64,000 nt of DNA from Aneurinibacillus sp. Ricciae_BoGa-3 (GCF_028421645.1 NZ_CP116887.1:3908001-3972000), one strand, 5' to 3'. Counted from the stretch's first letter, positions 8,122-17,321 are shown. Program-made: numbers and translations. Notes: generated by a model from the sequence alone, not told the origin.

Positions 8122-8814
8122 TTAGAAAACTTGCACCATAAACGGAACGACATAAGGTGCCAGGAACAAGGTGAATCCTGCTGCAATAATCATTGCAAGG
8201 CTTGCAATGGTCCCTTCAATGGCCCCCATTTCAAAAGCTTTCGATGTTCCGATTCCATGGGCGCCTGTGCCAAGCATGAGGCCACGCGCGATTCGATTGT
8301 GGATGGGGAGATATCGCAGGATAAGAGGGGCTATCACCAGGCTAACCAGCGCCGTGACGATAACAAACACGGCGGTCATCGTTGGTTCACCGCCAATGGC
8401 GCGCGAGACATTCATGGCAATTGGCGTTGTGATAGAACGCGGAGCCAGGCTGTCTATGGTTCTGGGGCTTACGTTGAGCAATGCCGCTAAAAAAATAGAG
8501 GATGCGAGTGCAGCAACGGAGCCGAGAAGCACGCTCGATATAATCTGTACAGCATGCTTCTTCAGCATGTTGAAGTGCTTATACAGCGGGACCGCAAAGG
8601 CGACGGTTGCCGGCTGAAGTAAGTAGGTAAGCAACTTCGAGCCCGAGCTGTAATGCCCGTAGGGTACCGCAAGTAGTGTCAGCAGGACGACCAGTACCAG
8701 CGGCGATATAAGAATCGGGGAGAAGAAACCTGTCTTAAATCTGGCGTAGAGCTTTTTCGAGCCAATATATATTAAAATCGTTAGGATTAAACAGCCGAAA
8801 CCCAATGCGTCCAT
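8122..8814 (-). CDS. lrgB: LrgB/CidB family membrane protein
   Basis: The 230-residue protein is almost entirely hydrophobic and contains the family core PRSITTPIAMNVSRAIGG and GTGAHGIGTSKAFEMG. LrgB/CidB proteins act with holin-like LrgA/CidA partners; in several Bacillota they are implicated in pyruvate or glycolate traffic and in control of autolysis. No LrgA/CidA gene lies next to this one, so it is an orphan here. The ATG at 8814 is well spaced from GAAGGA; a TTG two codons upstream is too close to it. Confidence 0.85.
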   Translation of the reverse strand: MDALGFGCLILTILIYIGSKKLYARFKTGFFSPILISPLVLVVLLTLLAVPYGHYSSGSKLLTYLLQPATVAFAVPLYKHFNMLKKHAVQIISSVLLGSVAALASSIFLAALLNVSPRTIDSLAPRSITTPIAMNVSRAIGGEPTMTAVFVIVTALVSLVIAPLILRYLPIHNRIARGLMLGTGAHGIGTSKAFEMGAIEGTIASLAMIIAAGFTLFLAPYVVPFMVQVF

Positions 8815-8967
8815 TGTCAATTCCTTCTTCTATGGTTTATTTTATACAACAAATAAAAGTGTAACGCACGCGTATATATAGGTAAAATATATTTACTCGA
8901 TAGCTGGCATGCCTTTTATCTATAAGCATGTATACGGAGTTTGCCGCTTGACGCTTCTTTGATCCAT

Positions 8968-8998
8968 CAAAAAAGGCCTCCGGAGTAACCGGAAGCCT
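8968..8998 (-). terminator. Terminator of hemQ
   Basis: AGGCTTCCGG / CCGGAGGCCT on the minus strand forms a GC-rich stem followed by a T-run, 17 bp after the hemQ stop. Confidence 0.75.
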
Positions 8999-9014
8999 GT
9001 ACATCTTAAATGAA

Positions 9015-9761
9015 TTACCGAACGGAAAGGTACTGGTTGATTCTTTCTTCTGTCAGACGGTTGCCGATAATAAAAGAACCAAATTCACCGAAACGGGCAC
9101 TTGCTTCATCAAATCTCATTTCATATACCAGCTTCTTAAATACGATAGGGTCATCCGCAAACAGCGTAACACCCCATTCCCAATCATCAAAACCTACGGA
9201 ACCGGTGATGATCTGCGTGACGCGGCCAGAGTAGGAACGCCCAATCATGCCGTGGCTGCGCATCATGCCGCGCCGCTCTTCCATCGAAAGCATGTACCAG
9301 TTGTCATTGCCTTCCCGCTTCTTGTTCATCGGGTAGAAGCACACATGGCTTGTTTTTGGAAGAACAGGTTTCAGGCGCGCCTGGATAGCCGGGTCTTCTT
9401 CAGGGTTTTCTGCTTTCGATACGTAGCTGCTGAGTTCCACAACAGAGACATAGGAATAATTCTGCACAGTAAAAGATGCAAAAAGCGTTTTGTTAAATGC
9501 TGCTTCTACGGCCTCAAGCTCCTCCAGGGTCGGGCGCAGGTGCATAAATGCAAGATCCGCCTTGTGGCCGACAACGGTAAACATCGTGGTGCTGCCCAGC
9601 TTGCCTTCCTCTACCGAAGCCCACTCGCGGGTAAGCGTAAGTAATTCATCTACCGCAGCCGTGCGGTCTTCTTCCGTTAAAGAAGTCCACGCCGCCCAAT
9701 CTATGGAACGGAAATCATGCAGGGCATACCAGCCCTCAAGCGTATTAACCGCTTCACTCAT
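9015..9761 (-). CDS. hemQ: Coproheme decarboxylase HemQ/ChdC
   Basis: The 248-residue enzyme belongs to the chlorite dismutase-like fold and carries out the last step of the coproporphyrin-dependent haem pathway of Gram-positive bacteria: decarboxylation of coproheme to haem b using hydrogen peroxide. The conserved YPMNKKR stretch holds the catalytic tyrosine (Y143) and H170 in RSHGMIGR is the proximal haem ligand. No misplaced residues or truncation are visible. ATG 9761 follows GAAGGAGATG. The pathway partner hemZ is in the same window, but at a distance. Confidence 0.95.
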   Translation of the reverse strand: MSEAVNTLEGWYALHDFRSIDWAAWTSLTEEDRTAAVDELLTLTREWASVEEGKLGSTTMFTVVGHKADLAFMHLRPTLEELEAVEAAFNKTLFASFTVQNYSYVSVVELSSYVSKAENPEEDPAIQARLKPVLPKTSHVCFYPMNKKREGNDNWYMLSMEERRGMMRSHGMIGRSYSGRVTQIITGSVGFDDWEWGVTLFADDPIVFKKLVYEMRFDEASARFGEFGSFIIGNRLTEERINQYLSVR

Positions 9762-9884
9762 TCGTTCGTCATCTCCTTCATTCTATGTATGATTACTGTT
9801 GCTGCTGGATTCCATTACCCATTATACCAAATAGTTTGCAAGAAAACCCGCAGAGGAGGGTGAACGTGCCTCGTCGTAGCATGT

Positions 9885-11711
9885 TTACTTACTTTTTACT
9901 GCTTTTGCTTGCGCTTCCGCCAGACTGTTGACGTAATCGCCAAAGATTTTAGTCGCCTGATTTATGCCTGTGGTCGGCTGCTGCTCGGCCACAACAGCGA
10001 TTGCATATTTCGGATTATCCCGCGGTGTGTAACCGATAAACCACTGGTTGTTCTTTTGCCGCGTATTCACAAGCGTCTGTGCAGTCCCGCTCTTTCCCGC
10101 AATCGGCCACTTGGACTGCTTAAGTGACATTCCTGTTCCGTCATCTACAACCCGTTCCATAAAACGACGCAGCGTCTGGGCGGTCTGCGACGATATATCA
10201 GCACCATCAAGGGGACTATCTTCAAAACGGTAGAAGCTTGTTCCATTCTGATAATTAATCGACTGAACAATCCGCACCTTTTCCTTTTTTCCATCATCGG
10301 CAATGGTTGCCGCCATATTCGCTGCCTGAAGGGGTGTTACCTGTACATCCCGTTGCCCAATGCCGGTTTGCATAAGCATGCCTTCATCATTCGATGTCGT
10401 GGTTGGGGCAAACACCTGGCCGTTGTTTTCCCTATCAAATTGTTTAAAGGTGCCCATTTTGAAGAAAGGCGTTTTTTCCCAGCCTATCTGCTGGGTTAGC
10501 CCCAGCTTTTTGCCATACTGCTGAATTTTATCCCGCCCAAGCTTAGCCGCTACCTCACCAAATGTTATGTTGCAGGAGTCGGCAAAGGCATCTTCCAGCG
10601 AAATCACGCCATGGCCGCCCTTTTTCCAGCAGGAAAAACCGTATTTGCCGTATTCACCCTTACAGACAAATTTGTCAGTCGGTTTAAACAGCCCTTCTTG
10701 CAATGCAGCCGCAGCTACAACAACTTTAAAAATCGAGCCCGGCGTCATCTGTTTCAGCGCTTGATTTTCCCATGCAGAAGATCCTGCCTGGTTGGGTTGA
10801 TTCGGATTATAATCCGGTCTGGATACCATAGCCAGCACTTCCCTTGTTTTAACATCCAGCACAACGGCTGCGCCTGTCTTCACAGGCGAACGATCAAAGG
10901 CCTGCTCCATCTTCTGCTGCATGTCCCTATCCAGAGTTGTGGTAACAGAGAGAGGAAAGTAAGAATTGTGGGGTTCCTGCATCCGTATATCAAGCCCTCC
11001 GAGTGGTGTTCCCCGTCCATCTACATAGAAGGATACGGATTTCTCCCCAATACCGCCGAGAAAGGATTGAAATGTCCGCTCAAGGCCTGTTACACCTACT
11101 CGACTTGTGGTAGTCAGCATCCCGTTTTTTAATTCATCCTGAAATTGTTTCTTAATAAGTTCCGGGTTCTGTGCGATAAACCCGATCACATGGTGCGCCA
11201 CACTGCCTTCAGGAACGCGTTCAGTAACGGTAAGCGGCATAATGCCGGGAAAATCCAGGTTATGGATTGACTGAACTTGGGCAGGGTTCAACATGAGCCT
11301 TTTTCCATTTGGTTCATTCCAGAAATCAGCATGCTTCATAGATATCACGGTAGGCTTGATGATCTGGCTATCCACGCCCAGAATGGAAGCGAGCTTCTGG
11401 ACTTTGTCTTGCTGTTCCAGTCCATAGCGGGCAAAAGGAAAAACAGCCAGCCCGGTATACTCCTCACCTGTTAACGGTTTTCCATTCCGGTCATAAATCA
11501 TGCCTCTTCCGGTATCCAGCACAAGCTTTTCCCTTCGCTGAGCCACCGCTCTCTCTAACAAATCAACATGGTGCGAGGAAAAGGACCTTGTGCTAAAAAC
11601 CTGAATCCATGCGAGGCGGGAGAGCAGCCCTACAAAAAGAAAAGTGACGAGAAGAAGAACAAGCAGCACTCTGCGCTTTTTTCTCTTCGTTTCTGTTCTT
11701 GTTACCTCCAT
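9885..11711 (-). CDS. pbpI: Class B penicillin-binding protein (PbpI/YrrR-like transpeptidase)
   Basis: The product (608 residues from ATG 11711) has one N-terminal membrane anchor (residues 15-30), a dimerisation domain beginning at DTGRGMIYDRNGKPL, and a transpeptidase domain with S326-x-x-K (GSIFK), S379-C-N and a KSG triad in place of KTG. It cross-links peptidoglycan outside the membrane. Position next to udk matches B. subtilis yrrR (pbpI), although greA is absent here. The start is awkward: the ATG directly abuts the T-run of the udk terminator and the only GGAGGT lies inside the coding sequence just after the ATG. A TTG at 11750, inside the terminator hairpin, is the other in-frame option. 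Confidence 0.88.
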   Translation of the reverse strand: MEVTRTETKRKKRRVLLVLLLVTFLFVGLLSRLAWIQVFSTRSFSSHHVDLLERAVAQRREKLVLDTGRGMIYDRNGKPLTGEEYTGLAVFPFARYGLEQQDKVQKLASILGVDSQIIKPTVISMKHADFWNEPNGKRLMLNPAQVQSIHNLDFPGIMPLTVTERVPEGSVAHHVIGFIAQNPELIKKQFQDELKNGMLTTTSRVGVTGLERTFQSFLGGIGEKSVSFYVDGRGTPLGGLDIRMQEPHNSYFPLSVTTTLDRDMQQKMEQAFDRSPVKTGAAVVLDVKTREVLAMVSRPDYNPNQPNQAGSSAWENQALKQMTPGSIFKVVVAAAALQEGLFKPTDKFVCKGEYGKYGFSCWKKGGHGVISLEDAFADSCNITFGEVAAKLGRDKIQQYGKKLGLTQQIGWEKTPFFKMGTFKQFDRENNGQVFAPTTTSNDEGMLMQTGIGQRDVQVTPLQAANMAATIADDGKKEKVRIVQSINYQNGTSFYRFEDSPLDGADISSQTAQTLRRFMERVVDDGTGMSLKQSKWPIAGKSGTAQTLVNTRQKNNQWFIGYTPRDNPKYAIAVVAEQQPTTGINQATKIFGDYVNSLAEAQAKAVKSK

Positions 11712-11777
11712 AAAAAAAGCCCCTTCCCCAGCGAAACTTGTTTGTTCCAAGTTTTGCCGGATGGAAAGGGGCTTTAT
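11712..11777 (-). terminator. Terminator after udk, touching the PBP start codon
   Basis: On the minus strand AAAGCCCCTTTCC pairs with GGGAAGGGGCTTT, enclosing a second stem AACTTG/CAAGTT, and is followed by seven T that run into the ATG of the PBP gene. Transcription of udk precedes the hairpin only if read rightwards; in the direction of the genes (leftwards) the hairpin follows the PBP start region and precedes udk, so it could attenuate udk rather than end it. See findings. Confidence 0.55.
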
Positions 11778-11783
11778 ACGTTA

Positions 11784-12404
11784 TTAACCACCAAGGATGG
11801 TATGGATTTTAGTGGTCAGCAGGTCTATCGCCACCCGATTATGGCCGCCTTCCGGCACAATAATGTCAGCGTAGCGCTTAGTAGGCTCAATAAACTGCAT
11901 ATGCATCGGCCTAACAACGTCCATATACTGACTAACCACCGATTCAATGGTTCTTCCCCGCTCTTCGATATCCCGAATAAGGCGGCGAATAATGCGCACA
12001 TCGGCATCTGTATCCACAAATACCTTAATATCCATCAAGCTGCGGAGCCGTTCATCCTCAAGGATCAAAATCCCCTCCAGAATAATGACATCTCTCGGCT
12101 CCACAATGACCCGGTCGGTTGATCGCGTATGCAGCCTGTAATCATAAATCGGCTTCTCGATCGGTTCCCGGTCAAGAAGTGTGCCCAGATGCTGGATCAG
12201 CAGATCATTGTCAAACGCCAGTGGGTGGTCATAATTCGTTTTAATCCGTTCCTCGTAAGAGAGGTGGCTCTGGTCTTTATAGTAGGCATCTTGCTCAATC
12301 ATCACGACGCTTCTGTCGGCGAATTGTCCAAAAATCTCCCGGGCAACTGTCGTTTTGCCGGAGCCTGTTCCGCCTGCAACGCCAATAACAACAGGTCTGC
12401 TCAT
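11784..12404 (-). CDS. udk: Uridine kinase
   Basis: The 206-residue enzyme phosphorylates uridine and cytidine to UMP and CMP in pyrimidine salvage. It has the P-loop GGTGSGKTT (residues 11-19), the substrate region [27 protein letters not shown] and the LID segment [11 protein letters not shown], all typical of Udk. Length matches the family (about 210). It follows trhP2 by one base, so it is in the same operon as the wobble-modification genes, as in B. subtilis. The Shine-Dalgarno is weak (AAGAAG), consistent with coupling. Confidence 0.96.
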   Translation of the reverse strand: MSRPVVIGVAGGTGSGKTTVAREIFGQFADRSVVMIEQDAYYKDQSHLSYEERIKTNYDHPLAFDNDLLIQHLGTLLDREPIEKPIYDYRLHTRSTDRVIVEPRDVIILEGILILEDERLRSLMDIKVFVDTDADVRIIRRLIRDIEERGRTIESVVSQYMDVVRPMHMQFIEPTKRYADIIVPEGGHNRVAIDLLTTKIHTILGG

Positions 12405-12405
12405 A

Positions 12406-13707
12406 TTACTTCTTGCCCTTTCTCATCATGTCGTGTTCACTTACTGGCTTATCCACGCGAAGCTTCACCGTCATCATGGCATGCGGAGCAGATGTAATGG
12501 GTTCATCTTTTTCGTTCCACATCTCACTGACCACCATCCCATAACGCTCCATCTTTGGACCAAAAAACTCGACGGTATCACCAATGCTGAATTTATTGCG
12601 CTGCTGGATGGTGGCAATGCCTGAGCGGGGATCATATCCCGTTACGAGACCTGCAAAATCATACTGCGGGATATCCTCATTCTCGTCAAAAAGCTGATCA
12701 ACTCCAGTCGGAACACCGTAGAAAAAACCGGTTGTCATGGAACGGTGAGAAGCTTTCCAGATCTCCTCCATCCATTCTGGCTTTGTCGTGTAGTGATCCG
12801 GATCCGCACAAAAAGCGTCAACCGCACGGCGGTATTGATTGGCCACCGTGGCGACGTAGTGAATGCTCTTCATCCGCCCCTCGATTTTAAAACTGTCCAC
12901 CCCTGCCCGTATCATATCCGGAAGGTACTCCAACATGCACATATCTTTCGAGCTCATGGTAAATTCATCATCGTTCTCCCCGAACATGGGCAGGCTTTTC
13001 TTGCCAATGCGGCCATACCCGGCATCATCTTTGGGCATCGATTCGAACAGGTCATACTTCCAGCGGCATGACTGTGAGCATCCGCCGCGGTTTGAATCGC
13101 GGGCGGTGAAGTGGTTGGACAGAACGCAGCGCCCTGAGTAGGAGATGCACATCGCTCCGTGGACAAAGGCTTCGATCTCCACGTCTACATGCTCCTTAAT
13201 TTCACGTATTTCTTTAAGGGATACCTCCCGGGCCAGCACGATTCGGCTTAACCCCTCTTCCTTCCAGAACTGAACCGTCTGCCAGTTCGTTGTAGAAGCC
13301 TGTGTGCTCAAATGCAGTTCAAGCCCGGGTGCTGCCTGCTTCGTTCTTTCGATTAAAGCGGGGTCCGCTACAATGATCGCGTCAATGCCGACACGTTCCA
13401 GGTTGCGCATAAAGTCATCTACCTGGTGCAGGTCTTCATTATGTGCAATAATATTGGTCGCCACGTACACTTTGGATCCGTAGCCATGGGCAAATTCCGC
13501 GGCTTCCTGCATTTCTTCAAAAGAAAAGTTGTCCGCATTTGCGCGCAGGCCAAGGCTCTGGCCGCCAATATAAACAGCGTCAGCACCGTAGCGAACCGCA
13601 TATTTTAATTTTTCCAGGTTGCCAGCCGGGGCAAGCACTTCCGGCTTCTGCAGCAGTGGGCCGCGCGGAGTTATAATTTGACTTGAAATGACGCTTGTAT
13701 CCGCCAT
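12406..13707 (-). CDS. trhP2: U32 family tRNA hydroxylation protein TrhP2 (YrrO)
   Basis: The 433-residue protein is a U32 'peptidase' family member with the signature [16 protein letters not shown] and further cysteines (GGCSQSCRW) that make the family's Fe-S cluster. In B. subtilis the paired YrrN/YrrO proteins (TrhP1/TrhP2) are needed for prephenate-dependent 5-hydroxyuridine formation at tRNA position 34; the same pairing and order here support that function over proteolysis. ATG 13707 is seven bases after AAGAGGTG; the upstream GTG lies within that site. A C-terminal beta-barrel-like domain ([34 protein letters not shown]) follows, as usual. Confidence 0.93.
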   Translation of the reverse strand: MADTSVISSQIITPRGPLLQKPEVLAPAGNLEKLKYAVRYGADAVYIGGQSLGLRANADNFSFEEMQEAAEFAHGYGSKVYVATNIIAHNEDLHQVDDFMRNLERVGIDAIIVADPALIERTKQAAPGLELHLSTQASTTNWQTVQFWKEEGLSRIVLAREVSLKEIREIKEHVDVEIEAFVHGAMCISYSGRCVLSNHFTARDSNRGGCSQSCRWKYDLFESMPKDDAGYGRIGKKSLPMFGENDDEFTMSSKDMCMLEYLPDMIRAGVDSFKIEGRMKSIHYVATVANQYRRAVDAFCADPDHYTTKPEWMEEIWKASHRSMTTGFFYGVPTGVDQLFDENEDIPQYDFAGLVTGYDPRSGIATIQQRNKFSIGDTVEFFGPKMERYGMVVSEMWNEKDEPITSAPHAMMTVKLRVDKPVSEHDMMRKGKK

Positions 13708-13720
13708 TTGATTCACCTCT

Positions 13721-14656
13721 TTAATAAACTTGCTCTTTAAAGAAAAATCCTGTGGTCAGTGCCCGATCTTGCGGATGGAAGCTATGAATTTCCAACATTA
13801 ATTTCGTAGCCTTATCGGAAAAAGTTTCCGGAGTCTCATAGTATGCATCAATGGCCCGGCGGTACACCGAAACCATGCGTGCGTTGTACTCAGCATTCTT
13901 CATGACACTCTCTATCTTTACGCTGTCGATCTCCGCATCAAGCAGTTCGTCCAGATTCTCCAGAATACACGTGTCTTCCGCACTCATGATGTGGGTTCCG
14001 TTGTGATCTTCATAGATGGGGTAGTGCAGGTCCTGCCTTTTCTCTTCTGTAATGGACATGCCTCGCTTTAGTCCGAATTCGCGGTCGTCCGCCCCCTGAA
14101 TCTCGCGGTAATTGGACACCAGATCACGGCGCGAATGGAAGATACAGGTCATACCTTGAACCTGGACCTGTATCTCCACGTCAGCCTGTTCCTTAATCTC
14201 CAGGATGGCGTCCATATTTAATTCCCTGGCAAGGTAAGCCCTAACCGCCCCTTTGCGGCCCCAGTAGTTGATCGTCTCCACATTGGTTGTTAGCGTCTCC
14301 GCGTTCCAGTGTAGCTTTAAATTCGGCGCCACCTGGCGAACCGTCATGAGCACCGCCGGGTCGCCGTAAACCACAGCATCGACATTCGCTTCTGCCAGCG
14401 CTTTTATATAACCGGGCAACTCATGCAAATCATCATTATGAAAGATTTTATTTACGGAAACATAGACACGAACGTTATGCTGGTGCGCATAAGCAACAGC
14501 CTGTCTAATTTCATCCAATGAAAAGTTGCCAGGAAGCCTCAAACCGAATCGTTCATTGCCGATGTTTATTGCATCCGCCCCGGCCTCAATCACCTTTTTC
14601 ACTTCGTCAAATGATCCTGCCGTGCAGAGCAGTTCTGTTTTCTTCACTTCATTCAC
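13721..14656 (-). CDS. trhP1: U32 family tRNA hydroxylation protein TrhP1 (YrrN)
   Basis: The 311-residue paralogue of the downstream gene keeps the U32 barrel (AGADAINIGNERFGLRLPGNFSLDEI, DAVVYGDPAVLM) but the signature cysteine region is degenerate (QGMTCIFHSRRDLVSNY) and no second cysteine cluster is present. That matches B. subtilis YrrN/TrhP1, which acts together with TrhP2 in making 5-hydroxyuridine at the tRNA wobble position. The GTG start at 14656 overlaps the end of trmR by eight bases, implying translational coupling. Confidence 0.9.
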   Translation of the reverse strand: MNEVKKTELLCTAGSFDEVKKVIEAGADAINIGNERFGLRLPGNFSLDEIRQAVAYAHQHNVRVYVSVNKIFHNDDLHELPGYIKALAEANVDAVVYGDPAVLMTVRQVAPNLKLHWNAETLTTNVETINYWGRKGAVRAYLARELNMDAILEIKEQADVEIQVQVQGMTCIFHSRRDLVSNYREIQGADDREFGLKRGMSITEEKRQDLHYPIYEDHNGTHIMSAEDTCILENLDELLDAEIDSVKIESVMKNAEYNARMVSVYRRAIDAYYETPETFSDKATKLMLEIHSFHPQDRALTTGFFFKEQVY

Positions 14657-15284
14657 CCCGTTTTAAGCATAAAGCGAGTCCGTCGCCAACCGGCACAAAG
14701 GTCGTGTCGAGGCTTGGATGACTGGCCAAAAAACGATTGAAAACCTGCAATTTCGTAATCATGGCTCTTTTCTTGCGCGGCAATTCTTCCTCCGCAACCA
14801 TCCCCTGGTAGAGCACATTATCACAGATCAACAACCCCCCTTCTCGAAGCAGCGGATAATACTGCTCAAAGAAGACCTGATACTGCCCCTTGGCGGCATC
14901 TATAAAAATACAATCGAATGTCTGATTGCCCTCAAGGCCTTCACGGGCATCCTGGTGCAAGACCGTGATTCTGTCTGCCAACCCCGCTTCCGCAAAGTTC
15001 CGGGCCGCTCGCTCAACCATTTCTTCCGAGATTTCAATGGAGGTAATATGCGCATCAGGTGCGGACTGCGCAAACCGAATCGTTGAGTACCCGATTGCCA
15101 TGCCGACTTCGAGAATTTTTTTCGGACGGTGCATCTGAAGCAGAAAATGGATCAGCTGCATGCTAGGCAGCTGGATAATCGGGATCCGCTCCCGGGCTGC
15201 TTCGTCTTCCATCCTACTCAGCAGTTTGGTCCGCTCCGGAATCAGTGTCTCCAAATACTCATTAATTTTGGCGGCGGTAATCAT
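14649..15284 (-). CDS. trmR: tRNA 5-hydroxyuridine methyltransferase TrmR (YrrM)
   Basis: The 211-residue class I SAM-dependent O-methyltransferase has motif I LEVGMAIGYSTI, the acidic post-I strand ITSIEIS, and FDCIFIDAAKGQY, typical of the metal-dependent COMT-like family. In B. subtilis YrrM (TrmR) methylates ho5U34 to mo5U34 in tRNA; the operon order trmR-trhP1-trhP2 is conserved here, so substrate hydroxylation and methylation are encoded together. The ATG follows TGGAG. Family is certain; substrate is by synteny. Confidence 0.93.
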   Translation of the reverse strand: MITAAKINEYLETLIPERTKLLSRMEDEAARERIPIIQLPSMQLIHFLLQMHRPKKILEVGMAIGYSTIRFAQSAPDAHITSIEISEEMVERAARNFAEAGLADRITVLHQDAREGLEGNQTFDCIFIDAAKGQYQVFFEQYYPLLREGGLLICDNVLYQGMVAEEELPRKKRAMITKLQVFNRFLASHPSLDTTFVPVGDGLALCLKRGE

Positions 15285-15350
15285 AAGCTCAACTCCATTG
15301 TATAATCCTTAATAAAACTTCTCCATAATACCATACGGGCGCTGCAAAAT

Positions 15351-16409
15351 CTATTTTTTATGCTGATTGCTTCGCGCTATGTTTTTCAAGTGATCCTGGT
15401 ACGTCACAGCAAAATAATGCTCGCCTGTTCCATCTTTTTTCGTCACATAATACAGGTACTGACTTTTTTGTGGGTTTGCGGCCGCTTCGATCGAAGCGAT
15501 TCCCGGACTCGCGATAGGTCCCGGCGGCAGCCCTGTATTTTTATACGTATTATATGGACTGTTTATTTTTAAATCGGCGTAGGTCACCACTTGTTTCTGC
15601 TTTCCAAATAAATATTGAAGAGTAGCGTCAGCCTGGAGCGGCATCCCTTTAGCAAGCCGATTGTAAAACACCCCCGCAACGATCGGCCGCTCTTTAGGCG
15701 ATCGCACCTCCCGCTCTATAATCGATGCAAGCGTCAACGCCTGATGTCGGGTTAGCTTATGCGCCTTGAACCTGGAATCCCAATCTTTTTTCCAGACTTG
15801 GTCGGTACGCTTCAGCATCTCGTCGATAACGTCGTGGGCCTTTTCATCCCGGCTAAAATGGTATGTATCGGGAAACAGATAGCCTTCCAGACGATGCTTT
15901 ACTTTTAAATGGGAAGGTATGTTCTTGATTAGCTCCTCGCTGAATATACCCTTATCCGCTTCTTTGATGAAATCGGTTTTAGGAATGACACCCTTCTCAG
16001 CAACGCGCTCCGCAATTTGCTCAAGTGTATATCCTTCTGGAATGGTTACCGTATAGCTGTCATCGTATACCCTGCCTGCCGCCATCCTGTCGACTATTGA
16101 ATCAATTGAATCTCCCACGGTAATTTTGTATTTTCCAGCTTTGATTTTTGCACCTAACCCTTTAGCGGTAGAATAAAGCGCAAAAATCTGGGCGTTTCGA
16201 ATTAAATGATTCTCTTCCAGAATTTTTCCTACCTGTTTCGTAGACGTTCTGGGCGGAATGGTGATCACTTTTTGTTCACCCGTATTGGATACAGGCTGAA
16301 GGTTTGACCAAATGTAAAAACCTCCTCCGCCTACAAGTACAAGCAGAATAATACCAAGAATAACAAGGACTTTAACTCGTCCCGTTCTCCTCCCGTAGAG
16401 ACTGGTCAT
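15351..16409 (-). CDS. mltG: Endolytic murein transglycosylase MltG
   Basis: The 352-residue protein has one N-terminal membrane helix (residues 14-32), a LysM-like segment (VITIPPRTSTKQVGKILEENHLI), and the YceG catalytic domain with the active-site glutamate in LASIIERE and the motif LPPGPIASPGIASIEAA. It cuts nascent glycan strands at the outer membrane face and sets strand length. Position between the DUF1292 gene and trmR matches B. subtilis yrrL. A GAGAGGAG site precedes ATG 16409. Confidence 0.95.
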   Translation of the reverse strand: MTSLYGRRTGRVKVLVILGIILLVLVGGGGFYIWSNLQPVSNTGEQKVITIPPRTSTKQVGKILEENHLIRNAQIFALYSTAKGLGAKIKAGKYKITVGDSIDSIVDRMAAGRVYDDSYTVTIPEGYTLEQIAERVAEKGVIPKTDFIKEADKGIFSEELIKNIPSHLKVKHRLEGYLFPDTYHFSRDEKAHDVIDEMLKRTDQVWKKDWDSRFKAHKLTRHQALTLASIIEREVRSPKERPIVAGVFYNRLAKGMPLQADATLQYLFGKQKQVVTYADLKINSPYNTYKNTGLPPGPIASPGIASIEAAANPQKSQYLYYVTKKDGTGEHYFAVTYQDHLKNIARSNQHKK

Positions 16410-16487
16410 GCCTTAACTCCTCTCTCTTATAAACTGCACGTATTTACTCGTCCTATTATAACAAAATCGCACAAAATTAGCGGGCTG

Positions 16488-16543
16488 CCATTTAAAAAAA
16501 TCGGTCAACCCACTTCAACATGTTAAAGCAAAATATACTTTCC
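16488..16543 (+). repeat. Palindromic repeat family, tail fragment (copy I)
   Basis: This stretch matches only the 3' tail of copies A and E: CCATTTAAAAAAATCG, CACTTCAACA and ATATACTTTC in the same order. It lies between the DUF1292 terminator and the mltG start. The palindromic arms are absent. Confidence 0.7.
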
Positions 16544-16550
16544 TGTACGA

Positions 16551-16587
16551 CAAAAAAGCCGCAGTCAGATAATGACTGCGGCTTGTC
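16551..16587 (-). terminator. Terminator of the DUF1292 gene
   Basis: GCCGCAGTCA / TGACTGCGGC forms a 10-bp perfect stem with an AT loop and a T-run on the minus strand, just after the stop codon. Confidence 0.85.
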
Positions 16588-16596
16588 TGCCGGCGA

Positions 16597-16881
16597 TTAC
16601 TCGTCTTCTTTTTCCAATTCTTCCATGATGGTTTCAAATGTTGCTTCAACCTGTTCCCACTCTTCATCACTTTCGATTGGATGAAGCGTGTCGGTTCCAT
16701 CGTAGCGCAGGAAGTGAACCTCGTACTCCTCTTCTTCCTCCTGATCCACCGGAACAAGGCAAAGATAAGTACGGTCTTCAATCTCAAAAATATACATCAC
16801 AGTAAAGTCGATATCCTGGCCGCTTTCATCATCTGTCAGGGTGATTACTTCACCAACGTCAATTCCATTTTCTAAGTCCAT
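16597..16881 (-). CDS. DUF1292 family protein (YrzB-like)
   Basis: A 94-residue, very acidic protein starts MDLENGIDVGEVITLTDDES at ATG 16881 after a strong AGGAGGAGG. The DUF1292 core GxDIDFTVMYIFEIEDRTYLCLVPVD is followed by a run of glutamates and an acidic C terminus. Function is unknown; the gene is almost always found beside ruvX and ireB downstream of alaS, as here. Only 13 bp separate it from ruvX, so it is in that operon. Confidence 0.9.
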   Translation of the reverse strand: MDLENGIDVGEVITLTDDESGQDIDFTVMYIFEIEDRTYLCLVPVDQEEEEEYEVHFLRYDGTDTLHPIESDEEWEQVEATFETIMEELEKEDE

Positions 16882-16894
16882 GTAGGGCCTCCTC

Positions 16895-17304
16895 CTATTT
16901 CGCAGCATCAAGGTAATTTTGTAATATCATTACCGCTGCCATTTTATCAATCACTTGTTTTCGTTTCTTCCGGCTTACGTCTGCGGAAACAAGCATCCGT
17001 TCAGCTGCTACGGTCGTGAGGCGTTCATCCCACATGTGAACAGGAAGATTTGTCCTGGCCCGGAGTGAGTCAGCGAAAGCCTTGCAGGATTCCCCCCGCG
17101 GACCAATCGTGCCGTTCATATTCTTGGGAAGGCCGACAACAATCTCTTCAATATTATACTGCTTAATTAGCTCTTCTAATCGTGTAAAATCCTTTTTTTG
17201 CTCTCCCGCCGGACCGTTTCGATTCCCTGGGCGGTCCAGCCTAATTCATCACTAACAGCGACTCCGATTGTTTTATCGCCCACATCAAGTCCCATTATCC
17301 TCAT
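16895..17304 (-). pseudogene. ruvX: RuvX/YqgF RNase H-like protein, apparent frameshift at a poly-A tract
   Basis: The first part (ATG 17304, after AGGAG) reads [36 protein letters not shown] and then hits a stop; the second part reads [35 protein letters not shown] to [17 protein letters not shown]. Together they give a full-length RuvX (about 138 residues), with the catalytic-site aspartate in LDVGDKTIG and the DERLTT motif intact. The frames join at a seven-base A tract (T7 on the plus strand, 17193-17199); one more A would restore one continuous frame. RuvX/YqgF acts in pre-16S rRNA 5' processing and is commonly essential, so a sequencing indel, or slippage at the A-run, is more likely than true loss. 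Confidence 0.85.
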
Positions 17305-17321
17305 GCCTGTCTCCTAACTTA

